From the NCBI RefSeq assembly GCF_007995155.1, contig NZ_CP042593.1:972001-1036000 (forward strand): a stretch of DNA of 64,000 nt, read 5' to 3'. Of the stretch, positions 33,202 to 41,605 are shown one piece after another. How positions within the stretch are numbered: the first letter of the stretch is position 1; each line of letters starts with the position of its first letter. A program made the translations under genes and the position numbers. Below the pieces are notes generated by a model. That model searched no databases, had not been told where the DNA came from, and saw only the letters and a program-made list of their open reading frames with translations. The stretch comes from Cytobacillus dafuensis. GTDB taxonomy: Bacteria > Bacillota > Bacilli > Bacillales > Cytobacillaceae.

Positions 33202-34473
33202 TTATGCTGATTTCTGAATAGTAGTGAGATATTCATTTCCTTTTTTGGAATCGAATCGGCCTTCCCACTTGGACATGACAACGGCAGCTAATGAGTTACC
33301 GATTACATTTACCACAGTTCGAGCCATATCTAGAATTCGGTCGATCCCAGCAATAAAGGCAAGACCTTCAACAGGGATACCTACAGTTCCTAAAGTCGCT
33401 AAAAGAACAACAAAGGAAACTCCTGGTACTCCGGCAATTCCTTTTGAAGTTACCATTAAAACTAACATTAATGTAATTTGTTCAGTAATGCTTAAGTCGA
33501 TCCCATACATTTGGGCAATAAAAATGGCCGCAATTGCTTGATAGAGAGTAGAACCATCTAGGTTGAAGGAATAGCCTGTTGGAATGACAAAGGAAACGAC
33601 GTCTTTCGGGCAGCCGTATTTCTCCATTTTCTCCATTATTTTTGGCAAAACGGTTTCTGAACTTGATGTTGAATAAGCTAAAATGAGCTCGTCTTTTAAG
33701 ATCTTAATAAGATGGAAAACGCTTGTCCCACACATCTTCGCAATGCTGCCAAGAATGACAAGAACAAATAGGGCCATTGTGACATAAACTAATACGATTA
33801 ATTTTCCAAGCGGAATTAATGATTCGACACCAAATTTTGAAACAGTGACTCCAATTAAAGCAAAAACACCAAATGGTGCGAATTTCATAATTTGGTTTGT
33901 TACCCAGAACATAGCATCTGCCGTCCCTTGGAAGAAAGCAAGGACTGGTTTTCCTCTTTCACCAATGGCAGCAATTCCTAATCCAAACATAACCGCGAAG
34001 AAAATAATGGCAAGCATATCTCCTTCTGCTAATGCTTTAACGATGTTTTGTGGAACAATATTAACAATAGTATCGGCAAAGCTATGACTTGTTACTTCTT
34101 CTGTCGTATTAACATATTGTTCAATGTCGCCTTTTGCAAGCTTGGACATATCGACGCCTTCACCTGGCTTAACAATGTTAGCAGCAAGCAATCCAACGAT
34201 GATGGCTATTGTCGTTACAATTTCAAAGTATAAAAGTGTTTTTCCCCCAAGCTTTCCTAATTTTTTAATATCTCCGGTTCCAGCAACACCAAGAATTAAT
34301 GTAGAAAGAACAATAGGAACAACAATCATTTTAATCATGCGAATGAAAATGTCACCAATTGGTTTTAAATAAGTTTCAACTTCTGGATTGCCATAAAAAA
34401 TAGCTCCGACCGTAATCCCTAAGATTAGTCCAATAAGAATCTGATAAGCTAAACTAAGTTTAAACTTTTTCAT
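33202..34473 (-). CDS. Glutamate/aspartate (dicarboxylate):cation symporter, GltT/GltP type
   Basis: The 423-residue protein has about eight membrane segments and the family core: hairpin motif TSSSETVLPKIMEKM, PTGYSFNLDGSTLYQ (the NMDGT-like ion site) and second hairpin AGVPGVSFVVLL. It imports glutamate, aspartate or C4 dicarboxylates with protons or sodium. AAGGAGAGGTGA precedes the ATG, and a perfect cre site lies 25 bases before the ATG, so it is probably repressed by CcpA on good carbon sources. The GlnK-GlnL pair upstream on the same strand is a likely regulator, although a terminator lies between. Confidence 0.92.
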   Translation of the reverse strand: MKKFKLSLAYQILIGLILGITVGAIFYGNPEVETYLKPIGDIFIRMIKMIVVPIVLSTLILGVAGTGDIKKLGKLGGKTLLYFEIVTTIAIIVGLLAANIVKPGEGVDMSKLAKGDIEQYVNTTEEVTSHSFADTIVNIVPQNIVKALAEGDMLAIIFFAVMFGLGIAAIGERGKPVLAFFQGTADAMFWVTNQIMKFAPFGVFALIGVTVSKFGVESLIPLGKLIVLVYVTMALFVLVILGSIAKMCGTSVFHLIKILKDELILAYSTSSSETVLPKIMEKMEKYGCPKDVVSFVIPTGYSFNLDGSTLYQAIAAIFIAQMYGIDLSITEQITLMLVLMVTSKGIAGVPGVSFVVLLATLGTVGIPVEGLAFIAGIDRILDMARTVVNVIGNSLAAVVMSKWEGRFDSKKGNEYLTTIQKSA

Positions 34474-34497
34474 CAGGTCACCTCTCCTTATAAAATG

Positions 34498-34511
34498 TGA
34501 AAACGCTTACA
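34498..34511. promoter_or_regulatory. CcpA cre site
   Basis: TGAAAACGCTTACA matches the cre consensus TGWAANCGNTNWCA at every defined position. It lies just upstream of the ribosome binding site of the glutamate symporter gene. Confidence 0.8.
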
Positions 34512-34616
34512 GTACCTAAAAATAAAGAATAAAATGATTATATGGCGAAATTATGAAATCCTACAAAATCCGACAAATTTTTTTAAAATTTTTTAAAAAT
34601 TTTTATAGAATAAAAA

Positions 34617-34654
34617 GAGCCCGCCTCCAAAATTTTTTAGAGGTGGGCTTTTTT
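34617..34654 (-). terminator. Terminator of glnL
   Basis: GAGCCCGCCTC and GAGGTGGGCT form a stem (one G-U pair); on the minus strand it is preceded and followed by A and T runs respectively and lies 16 bases past the glnL stop. Confidence 0.85.
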
Positions 34655-34669
34655 AGTAAGGGCTTCTCT

Positions 34670-35569
34670 TTATGACTGCTGTCGAAATTTCTCTACTGTT
34701 TCAACATACAATACTTGGAGAAACTTTTTTATATTAATTTTCGCTTTCATTGTTTCGGTACTGTCGGATTCAATTTTTTTCATTTGTACCCTAATTTCTT
34801 GTAAATCAAAATAACGAGGTGCATAATATTCAAATTTTGGATTCGTGTAATCGATGGTGCCTAATGAAGCTAAGCTATTTAGAGCTGCTATAATGGCCCT
34901 TCGAATTCGCTGTTCAATCGATTTACTTTCTTTTTTGATATTATCTCCGTCAGCTCCTTTCGAAATGGCTACTGCTTCGTATAATTCTTTTAAAGGCGGT
35001 AATACAGTACTGGAATTATTTCGATTCATTAAGATTTCCAACATTAAAACCATATCTTTGCTTCCGACTTCACCGATAATCCCCATATCATTCAATATAG
35101 ATAAAGCGATTTCTCTCACGCTTCGCAGTCTTTGAGAAAAATTGGGTGATTCAATGTGAGCTAATGATTCCCGAATCGTTAATAGGGAATGCTTGAGATG
35201 AAATTGTTCCGCTGTCCTTTTAAGGATGCTATGTACTTCAATCCGATTAATTGGTTTATGGATAAAGAATTCGACCCCTTTTTCGTATGCTTCTCCTACC
35301 ATTTCTTTATTTACTATTTGAGAAATCATAATAAACTTGCCTTTAAAGCCTTGCATTCTCAACTGTTCTATCGTTTCTATTCCATCCATTTCTGGCATAA
35401 GAAAGTCAATCAAGACAAAATCAGGACGAGTTGAAAGGATAGACTGAATGGCTTTCTGTCCGTTTTCTGCCACACCAATAACATGGCCGATTTCTTCTTC
35501 AACAATAATTTTTTCTAGCATTTTGCGGCTTGCCATATCATCATCAATGATAAAATAACGCAATTTCAT
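34670..35569 (-). CDS. glnL: Response regulator GlnL (YcbB family)
   Basis: The receiver domain (1-120) has IIDDD, phospho-acceptor Asp in VLIDFLMPEMDG and Lys of IHKPI. The C-terminal ~170 residues match the YcbB DNA-binding domain (IEQRIRRAIIAALNSLASLGTIDYTNPKFEYYAPRYFDL). In Bacillus subtilis GlnL activates glsA-glnT for glutamine use. Here the next gene on the strand is a glutamate symporter, so the target set has probably shifted. The kinase gene lies 39 bases upstream. Confidence 0.9.
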   Translation of the reverse strand: MKLRYFIIDDDMASRKMLEKIIVEEEIGHVIGVAENGQKAIQSILSTRPDFVLIDFLMPEMDGIETIEQLRMQGFKGKFIMISQIVNKEMVGEAYEKGVEFFIHKPINRIEVHSILKRTAEQFHLKHSLLTIRESLAHIESPNFSQRLRSVREIALSILNDMGIIGEVGSKDMVLMLEILMNRNNSSTVLPPLKELYEAVAISKGADGDNIKKESKSIEQRIRRAIIAALNSLASLGTIDYTNPKFEYYAPRYFDLQEIRVQMKKIESDSTETMKAKINIKKFLQVLYVETVEKFRQQS

Positions 35570-35608
35570 TCAACTCGCTTTCTATAAAGTAAATGAAATT
35601 TTATAAAG

Positions 35609-36874
35609 TTAAATAAATGTACATTTTAAGTTATTAGCTGGTATTTGTAATCTGAAAGTTGTTCCTTTAGCAGAGGATTCTATTTTTATTTGTCCCTTTA
35701 GAGAATGTACTATGTCTTGTACGTGGGACAAACCAATCCCAGTTGCTGCCACACCGTGATCATTATATTTAGTCGTATAACCTGGTTCAAAAATAAAGGA
35801 TAAATCCTCTTCTGAAATTCCTTTTCCGGTATCTTTTACAATGAATGCTGTGTAATCTGACTCATCAAAGATTTCAATATGAATAGTCCCAGTTTCCTCA
35901 ATGGCTTCGATAGCATTTGCAGTAAGATTATTTAATATAGCAAGGAGAGGGATTTGCTGATCTGTTTCAAAATCTGTTGATAACTCAAAATGAAAGGTGA
36001 TTTTTTTCCCTAGCAGCTCGCTATATTTTTCATTAGCTGTAACTACGATTCCGAGGACATCAGATAGTAAAACGACACCAATTTTCTTATGGGTCGAAAT
36101 TTTAGAAAGTCCAGAAAGAATCCGCTGTGAATCTTTTTTCACTTCATGTATTTCTTGTGTGATGAGCAATGCTTGCTTGCTTAAATCTGAAAGATTTTTC
36201 TTTTTTAATTTACGATATAAATCATGGCTTGAAACTGTAATTTGCTCAATATTATCCAATGATTTCTGTAAATATAGGGTTTCCACGTATAATTCAGATC
36301 CAACTCCAAGCATTTCTTGCATCTGTTTCTTTTGTTCGGAAACAGTGATGGAGCTGTATAATCCAACAACAAAATAGCTTCTTAGTAAGGCTACGCCACC
36401 GAGTAATACCCATTCTTGTAGGCCTAAGTTCGCGTGATTTAATAGCCAATAGCGCATAAGATGTTCAGCGGTGTTTCCGATAAATTCGAAAATGGCTGCG
36501 AAAGCTCCAAGAAGAAGAGGATACGTTTTAAAATTCTCTATTTTAATGACACTAAATCCTAGAGCAAATAGAAAATAATAAAGAAAAACAGGCAAATGAC
36601 TCTTAAAACTTATCCAAAAAGGAACATGATTAAAAAGTATATCACCAAAGATTCGAAAACAGATGACAGTAATTCCAGTGCTGATGCCTGTACGAATTAA
36701 AGAAACGGGTGGAAGAATAAGTATAAGCAGAAAAAAAGCAATGCTTCCTAATCCGAAACGAAAATCCTCCCCGCTGAAGGGGATCACTTTAATCTCACTA
36801 GCAATGGCGGTAAAAGCGGCAGTTAGAAACAATGAAGTCCATTCAGTTTTGTAAAAGCTTTTTCTAAAAAACAT
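35609..36874 (-). CDS. glnK: Sensor histidine kinase GlnK (YcbA family)
   Basis: The N-terminal ~190 residues form six or seven membrane helices. A helical linker contains the probable phospho-acceptor His (VSSHDLYRKLKK, about 215). The C-terminal ATPase domain has NNLTANAIEAIEE, VKDTGKGISEEDLSFIFEPG and GIGLSHVQDIV, the class found in GlnK, CitA and DcuS. It likely senses glutamine or glutamate. AGGAG lies 7 bases before the ATG and a good sigma-A promoter is upstream. Confidence 0.88.
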   Translation of the reverse strand: MFFRKSFYKTEWTSLFLTAAFTAIASEIKVIPFSGEDFRFGLGSIAFFLLILILPPVSLIRTGISTGITVICFRIFGDILFNHVPFWISFKSHLPVFLYYFLFALGFSVIKIENFKTYPLLLGAFAAIFEFIGNTAEHLMRYWLLNHANLGLQEWVLLGGVALLRSYFVVGLYSSITVSEQKKQMQEMLGVGSELYVETLYLQKSLDNIEQITVSSHDLYRKLKKKNLSDLSKQALLITQEIHEVKKDSQRILSGLSKISTHKKIGVVLLSDVLGIVVTANEKYSELLGKKITFHFELSTDFETDQQIPLLAILNNLTANAIEAIEETGTIHIEIFDESDYTAFIVKDTGKGISEEDLSFIFEPGYTTKYNDHGVAATGIGLSHVQDIVHSLKGQIKIESSAKGTTFRLQIPANNLKCTFI

Positions 36875-36929
36875 TTATTTCTCCTATAGTAGGTATAAAA
36901 TAGATCAACTAAAATAAAAAACATATTTA

Positions 36930-36958
36930 ATTATAATCTAATGAATATTATTCTTCAA
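36930..36958 (-). promoter_or_regulatory. Sigma-A promoter of glnK-glnL
   Basis: On the minus strand TTGAAG (36953-36958) and TATAAT (36930-36935) are 17 bases apart, about 55 bases before the glnK start. Confidence 0.75.
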
Positions 36959-37025
36959 AGTCTAAGTATATCTCATTCATGCTAATATCTTGTAATATAT
37001 TAGGCAAAAGACTAAATTTTATTAA

Positions 37026-37314
37026 ATGGTATATATGATAAAGCGACCAGAAGCAAGTGAGTATCCGGCTTATTATTTATCATATGTGGACTTAGTTCCT
37101 AAAGGGGATATTGTTTCTATATTAAATCAACAGAAGAATGAAATGATTGAATCGCTAAAAGACTTAACTAACCTGCAAGGCCTTTTTCAATATGCTTCTG
37201 ATAAATGGACAGTAAAAGCAGTAGAATCAGTTGCAATTATATCTTTCAGAACTGATTGCCTATCGAGAAAAATACGGCGGCCAATATGATGTTGGTGCTG
37301 GATACTGGTACTAA
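37026..37314 (+). pseudogene. DinB/YfiT-family 5' fragment fused to an unrelated 3' remnant
   Basis: The first ~60 codons (IKRPEASEYPAYYLSYVDLVPKGD, then FQYASDKWTVK) match the start of DinB-superfamily proteins, which normally run to ~170 residues with three metal-binding His. Here the similarity stops at 37216 before the conserved His. In another frame an unrelated tail (LYLSELIAYREKYGGQYDVG) runs to TAA at 37312. No ribosome binding site precedes the ATG. It is a decayed or deletion-fused relic. Confidence 0.7.
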
Positions 37315-37368
37315 AACAACTTATATCTAACATATTATTATTTGACAAAAAAAGAAGGGATGTAGCCT

Positions 37369-37764
37369 ATGAATAATTACCATCCATATTATCAAAATTA
37401 TATCAATCCATATTATCAAAACGGTACCAGTGGACAACGGGACCTTTCAGCAATTGAGCTTGTGAATCCTGATATTATCCAAACTCGCGAAGGGCGTATT
37501 GTCGACTATACCCATTTTACTATCACAGATGCTAAAGGGTACGAGAAGAAGTTAAATATGAAGGGTGCAAATCCTAGAGTTATGCCCTGGACTAGGGTAT
37601 TTGTATCGATTGCAGAATTAGATGGAAACAATAATCCATTCATAGGTCTAGCTAGCATGGAAGTCCATAATGTAGTTCCATATGAGGACTATATAATTGT
37701 ACGAGGGTATATTGGCTGGGAGAAGAACCTTAAAGCGCGACTTTCAATCCATTGGATGAATTAG
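37369..37764 (+). CDS. Hypothetical protein with tyrosine/asparagine-rich N-terminus
   Basis: I do not recognise the family. The 131-residue product begins with a Tyr/Asn/Pro-rich stretch (NNYHPYYQNYINPYYQNG) reminiscent of spore coat proteins. It continues with a compact, probably beta-rich domain (residues 30-131; GRIVDYTHFTITDAKG, FVSIAELDGN). It has no signal peptide and no cysteine. GAAGGGATG precedes the ATG. A role in the spore surface is a guess from composition only. Confidence 0.75.
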   Translation: MNNYHPYYQNYINPYYQNGTSGQRDLSAIELVNPDIIQTREGRIVDYTHFTITDAKGYEKKLNMKGANPRVMPWTRVFVSIAELDGNNNPFIGLASMEVHNVVPYEDYIIVRGYIGWEKNLKARLSIHWMN

Positions 37765-37870
37765 CTCGATCATCATCCTAATACCTTCTCTGAACATGGA
37801 TATACTTCTTTTAGCCCTTTTTTATCATCAGTTGTAGAAAAATGACTTTTTAAGAATGGAACAATATATA

Positions 37871-37898
37871 AAAGCGACTTTCGATAGAAAGTCGCTTT
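37871..37898. terminator. Terminator between convergent genes
   Basis: AAAGCGACTTTC and GAAAGTCGCTTT pair perfectly around GATA; on the minus strand a TTTTAT tail follows. Confidence 0.88.
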
Positions 37899-37903
37899 CA
37901 AGT

Positions 37904-39586
37904 TTAATCTAAACCATCAATAACAATTTCCTTAGCAGGCATAAAGACTTCACCTGTATTTAAGTAGTTAACCTTTACTTTATCGCCTTCTTTCAAGTAA
38001 ATAGCAAGAGGACTGTTTTCTGAAGAAATCACATAGCTTTGTTTATTGTCTAATAGGAAGGTTACAACCGTGAAATCTCCAGATTTTTCTTTATAGACGC
38101 GGACAACTGTTCCGCTTACCTGTTTTTCCTCTGCCTTGGAGCTTCCATCTACTGTACCACCGCCTCTTTGCAAGGCAGTTTTATACAGCTTTAAAGCTTC
38201 ATTTGGTGTATTGCCATACACAGAAATTTCTGGGTTGGCAGCTGATACGATAAAGTAATTTTGCAAAAAGCCGTTTGAATCAAGAACAGGTGTTAGCCAG
38301 CTTGCTTCCCCGTAAAAGTTATAAAGAACTGGCATTTCACCTTCCCATTTCTTTTCAATAAATTTCTTTTCGATGATTTGTAATGCACCTTGGGAATCCA
38401 TGTATGATTCTTCAAGATTTCCTGTATAGTACGTTGCTTCGCCGGTTCTTGAATTGGTTAGAGAGTATCCAAGCATCGAATCGACGCCCTCTTTTGGACT
38501 TGTGAAATCAGTGAAATAATACATATCCCCATTTTCATCAAATATCGGACTAACATTCGCCTCTGTGCCTTCATCAGAAGGAAGCTTTACATCCTTTTTG
38601 CCAAATTTGCTATTCCAAAATCCGTGCACATAATTACCGAAGTAGCTATTTTGTAAGCTGACAACCTCGGGTGAAACTGCCCCGTCAATAAAGTCTGGAA
38701 CATTCGCTAAACTATATTCCTTTGTGTCTCCATTTTTGGGATCTACCATCACAATCCCTTTTACATCAAAGCCATTTCGACCAGATACGAATTCACCAAA
38801 TGAACGGATATAATAAGGCTTACCGTCATTATCAACCTCTAATTGCACATCGCCATAGAAAATATGTTTTGGATATTGCATCCGAATATGGCGTTCAAGG
38901 TTTTTATTAAAATATGAGGAAGGGGTATAGTTCATTTCAGCTCGAACAAATTTCGGATTTGCAGTTGAATCGGTTGCACTTATCGTGAAATATCCTGGTG
39001 TTTGATCACCATTCAACCACTTGAAAAATCCAGAAAATTCAACTGGGGCAATGTATACATAATGACCGTCTACCTTTTGAATTTGTAAATTTCCAAGTTC
39101 ATAATAGCTTGTATTTGGAACCTGCCCGAATGCCTTTTTCATTTTATTACGTGCAAACTGAGGAGGAACACTTGCAGGCGTTTCTTTCTCATCAAACGTC
39201 TCAATTTCTGTTTTTTCTTTCATTTTAGCAATATCAAACTTTTCATCGGCATTAAAAAGGAATGAAGTTAGAAATATTCCCCCAACAATGAGAGTGCCTA
39301 GGAACAAAACCCCTTTGAACATTCTTTCCTTACCGGTAGCGAATAAAGTTCCACCAAGGGTTACGATATTAGCAAAGATCCATAAAGAGGTTAGGTTCCG
39401 ATCTAGATTTGTAATATAATAGAAGGAAAAGACTCCTATAATTAATAAAACAATAACGGTGATAAGTACTCCCACATTTGACTGCTTTCCTTCTTTTTCC
39501 TTTGTTTTATTACTCTTTGAGAAAGGTATTAGCACAAGCGCAGATGCTAATCCCACAATGAGTGAAAATAGAAAAATGTTGCCCAT
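37904..39586 (-). CDS. Large membrane-anchored protein of unknown function
   Basis: The 560-residue product has four hydrophobic helices in the first ~115 residues. A ~440-residue domain probably outside the cell follows, rich in aromatic and beta-like segments. Recurrent short motifs such as YYELGNLQIQ, PYYIRSFGE and DMYYFTDFT suggest repeated beta units. The last ~70 residues (VSGTVVRVYKEKSGDFTVVTFLLDN) look like a small OB-fold-like barrel. I cannot assign a family function. AAGGAGAG precedes the ATG. It stands alone. Confidence 0.8.
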   Translation of the reverse strand: MGNIFLFSLIVGLASALVLIPFSKSNKTKEKEGKQSNVGVLITVIVLLIIGVFSFYYITNLDRNLTSLWIFANIVTLGGTLFATGKERMFKGVLFLGTLIVGGIFLTSFLFNADEKFDIAKMKEKTEIETFDEKETPASVPPQFARNKMKKAFGQVPNTSYYELGNLQIQKVDGHYVYIAPVEFSGFFKWLNGDQTPGYFTISATDSTANPKFVRAEMNYTPSSYFNKNLERHIRMQYPKHIFYGDVQLEVDNDGKPYYIRSFGEFVSGRNGFDVKGIVMVDPKNGDTKEYSLANVPDFIDGAVSPEVVSLQNSYFGNYVHGFWNSKFGKKDVKLPSDEGTEANVSPIFDENGDMYYFTDFTSPKEGVDSMLGYSLTNSRTGEATYYTGNLEESYMDSQGALQIIEKKFIEKKWEGEMPVLYNFYGEASWLTPVLDSNGFLQNYFIVSAANPEISVYGNTPNEALKLYKTALQRGGGTVDGSSKAEEKQVSGTVVRVYKEKSGDFTVVTFLLDNKQSYVISSENSPLAIYLKEGDKVKVNYLNTGEVFMPAKEIVIDGLD

Positions 39587-39740
39587 AAAATCTCTCCTTT
39601 GAATAGCTTACATTTTATTACGGATTTTTACTTGAAAAAGTTTCAAGGGCGTTTTTCGGATTTTGATTCTATTTCTTGATCATTTTCTATGCCTTCTATA
39701 TTTAATACTTATTTGTTATAAGAGCAGGAGAATATATAGT

Positions 39741-39774
39741 GACTCTAGAATAATGAAGAAATATTCATTAGAGT
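39741..39774. repeat. Inverted repeat in the region before the acetyltransferase
   Basis: GACTCTAGAATA pairs with TATTC-AT-TAGAGTC with a two-base bulge. There is no T run. It may be an operator or a chance hairpin; nothing else is evident between 39587 and 39852. Confidence 0.4.
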
Positions 39775-39852
39775 CCTTGAAACGAATGATAAAACATATT
39801 TGGTGTATTAGTGCCACGCTAAATGATACCCTGATAAATTTTAGGAGGAGCT

Positions 39853-40317
39853 ATGCAAGAATTCCAAGTACAACAATTAAATAATCTGCTATGTAACAAT
39901 TTAATCAATTTAGTAAAGGAAAGTAAGGAAGAGGGCTTCAATTTTCTTGAAAGATTAATGAATGAGTACAAGAGCGGTACAAATACATTTAATAAGAACG
40001 GGGAATCTTTGTATGGTGTTTTTAGTAAAGCGGGAGTTTTGGTTGCTGTTGGCGGACTAAATATAGATCCATTTTCAAAGCGTAAAAACATTGGCCGTTT
40101 GCGAAGATTTTATGTTGCGAAAAAATATCGGAGAAAAGGATTAGGGAAACTCTTGTTGAATAGAATTATTTACGATGCAGAAAAACATTTTCAAGTAATC
40201 GTGCTCCGTACAAATACAGAACAAGCAGATAAGTTCTATACTTCACTTGGATTTACTAAAAAAGAAAAGTTTTCAGGATCCACCCATTTTTTAAATTTAG
40301 GCTGTGTTAAAGCTTAG
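39853..40317 (+). CDS. GNAT-family N-acetyltransferase
   Basis: The 154-residue single-domain protein has GNAT motif A, LRRFYVAKKYRRKGLGKLLLNRII (acetyl-CoA pyrophosphate loop RRKGLG), and motif B FYTSLGFTKKEKFSGSTHF. The acceptor is unknown. AGGAGGAGCT directly precedes the ATG. It is monocistronic by spacing. Confidence 0.9.
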   Translation: MQEFQVQQLNNLLCNNLINLVKESKEEGFNFLERLMNEYKSGTNTFNKNGESLYGVFSKAGVLVAVGGLNIDPFSKRKNIGRLRRFYVAKKYRRKGLGKLLLNRIIYDAEKHFQVIVLRTNTEQADKFYTSLGFTKKEKFSGSTHFLNLGCVKA

Positions 40318-40339
40318 TGTTGATAATGCTAATTTGTTG

Positions 40340-40381
40340 TTGATTGAAGCGGAAGGCGAGTGCCTGCAGCGGAAATCATCA
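40340..40381. repeat. Deleted remnant of a common Bacillus intergenic repeat
   Basis: TTGATTGAAGCGGAAGGCGAG joined to TGCCTGCAGCGGAAATCATCA matches the two ends of a longer repeat I recall from many Bacillus genomes, with its middle missing. The ends are complementary (TGAAGCGGAA... type against CGGAAATCA) only weakly. Confidence 0.5.
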
Positions 40382-40532
40382 GAAGAATTATAACATAGCA
40401 TAAATTAAAATTAATCGTGCAAATATAGATTGGGATATACGTGAAAAGAATGTGAAATTATACCTCTTTAATAAATGATCAATCTGAGGAATCCTATGAG
40501 AGATAAATAAATTCAAATAGGAGAGATACATC

Positions 40533-40973
40533 ATGAGGAGATTTCTTTTCACAATATTTTTGACTTTTTCATTGATTTTCCCTTGGCATTCTCACAGTAT
40601 AGCTTCAAATGCAAACATCCAACAAGATTCCAAAGAGTTAATGATTCAGGACATTCTTATGCTTTTTCTCGGCGAACCAATTGAAAAAGCCGTAAACGAA
40701 TATTATTCGAAATTGTTAACTATAAATCCTCTTGTTTACCCGTATCAAATCGATGTGATAAAGGTTGAAAGATTAGGTGGATTTCGTACATTCCATTTTA
40801 TGATTACACTAGAAGTAACACCGGTTGTGGGTGCACACAATTCTGTAGGAAAAGACCGGATCACATTCGAAATAGCTCCAACTATTCCTAGTCAGGTTAA
40901 ACTAATGAAGTATGAACATATAGAAACACATGAATTACCGCCGAATTGCAGTACATCATTAGATAAGCAGTGA
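40533..40973 (+). CDS. Secreted DUF3888 family protein
   Basis: A signal peptide (about 1-25, SIASNA cleavage) leads a ~120-residue mature protein with the DUF3888 pattern: DSKELMIQDILMLFLGEPIEKAVNEYY and a C-terminal half with VIKVERLGGFRTFHFMITLEVTPVVGAHNSVGKDRITFE. Function is unknown. AGGAGAGATAC precedes the ATG; a terminator follows at 41064. Confidence 0.87.
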   Translation: MRRFLFTIFLTFSLIFPWHSHSIASNANIQQDSKELMIQDILMLFLGEPIEKAVNEYYSKLLTINPLVYPYQIDVIKVERLGGFRTFHFMITLEVTPVVGAHNSVGKDRITFEIAPTIPSQVKLMKYEHIETHELPPNCSTSLDKQ

Positions 40974-41063
40974 AATCTAATATGATAACAATGCTGTGAG
41001 GGTTTCGTTCATGATACATTCATTAGCGCGTAAACAGCTTTTGAACGATTTGAAAACCGTTCG

Positions 41064-41098
41064 AATACACCACTCATATGGAGTGGTGTATTTTTTGT
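41064..41098 (+). terminator. Terminator after the DUF3888 gene
   Basis: AATACACCACTC and GGAGTGGTGTATT form a 12-pair stem with a four-base loop, then six T residues. Confidence 0.9.
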
Positions 41099-41176
41099 TT
41101 GAAAATATATCAATTTATTAAGATTTTTGCCTCGTTGAAAAATTTTGTGACTTAAGCATGAAAAATTAAATATAAA

Positions 41177-41205
41177 TTGACAGTTGTCCTCTTTTTTATT
41201 AAATT
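41177..41205 (+). promoter_or_regulatory. Candidate sigma-A promoter of the DUF485-symporter operon
   Basis: A perfect TTGACA (41177-41182) is followed after 17 bases by TAAATT (41200-41205), 50 bases before the ATG. Confidence 0.6.
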
Positions 41206-41254
41206 TTATTTATATTCAAAATTATTTGAATATACAAACAAGGGGGATGGAGAT

Positions 41255-41605
41255 ATGGCAAAGAAGGTGTACAAAAGTGATCTTAAAAAAAGGGGAGAGG
41301 ATTTTGAAAAGATTGAACAGAGCAGTCAATTTCAGGAGTTGATGGCTGCCAAAAGGAAATTTTTGGTACCTTCAATTATTCTATTTTTTGGGCTTTATTT
41401 ATTGTTTCCTATCTTGATTTCTTACACAAACTTAATGGATGCACCAGCAATAGGGGAAATATCATGGGCTTGGATCTACGCTTTATTATTATTTATTATG
41501 ACTTGGGTAATGGCTACTATTTATATGAAAAAAGCAGCAGCATTTGATCATATGGCTGAGAAAATTTGGAAGGAAGATGATTTAGATAGGAGGGAAGCTC
41601 AATGA
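41255..41605 (+). CDS. DUF485 membrane protein (YjcH-like symporter partner)
   Basis: The 116-residue protein has two membrane helices (about 38-58 and 75-95) and the DUF485 pattern QFQELMAAKRKFLVPSIILFFGLYLLFPIL. Genes of this family nearly always precede an ActP-type acetate/solute symporter, as here, and probably assist it. ATG 41255 follows GGGGGATGG; a longer frame upstream covers the promoter and is rejected. Its stop overlaps the symporter start by four bases. Confidence 0.9.
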   Translation: MAKKVYKSDLKKRGEDFEKIEQSSQFQELMAAKRKFLVPSIILFFGLYLLFPILISYTNLMDAPAIGEISWAWIYALLLFIMTWVMATIYMKKAAAFDHMAEKIWKEDDLDRREAQ

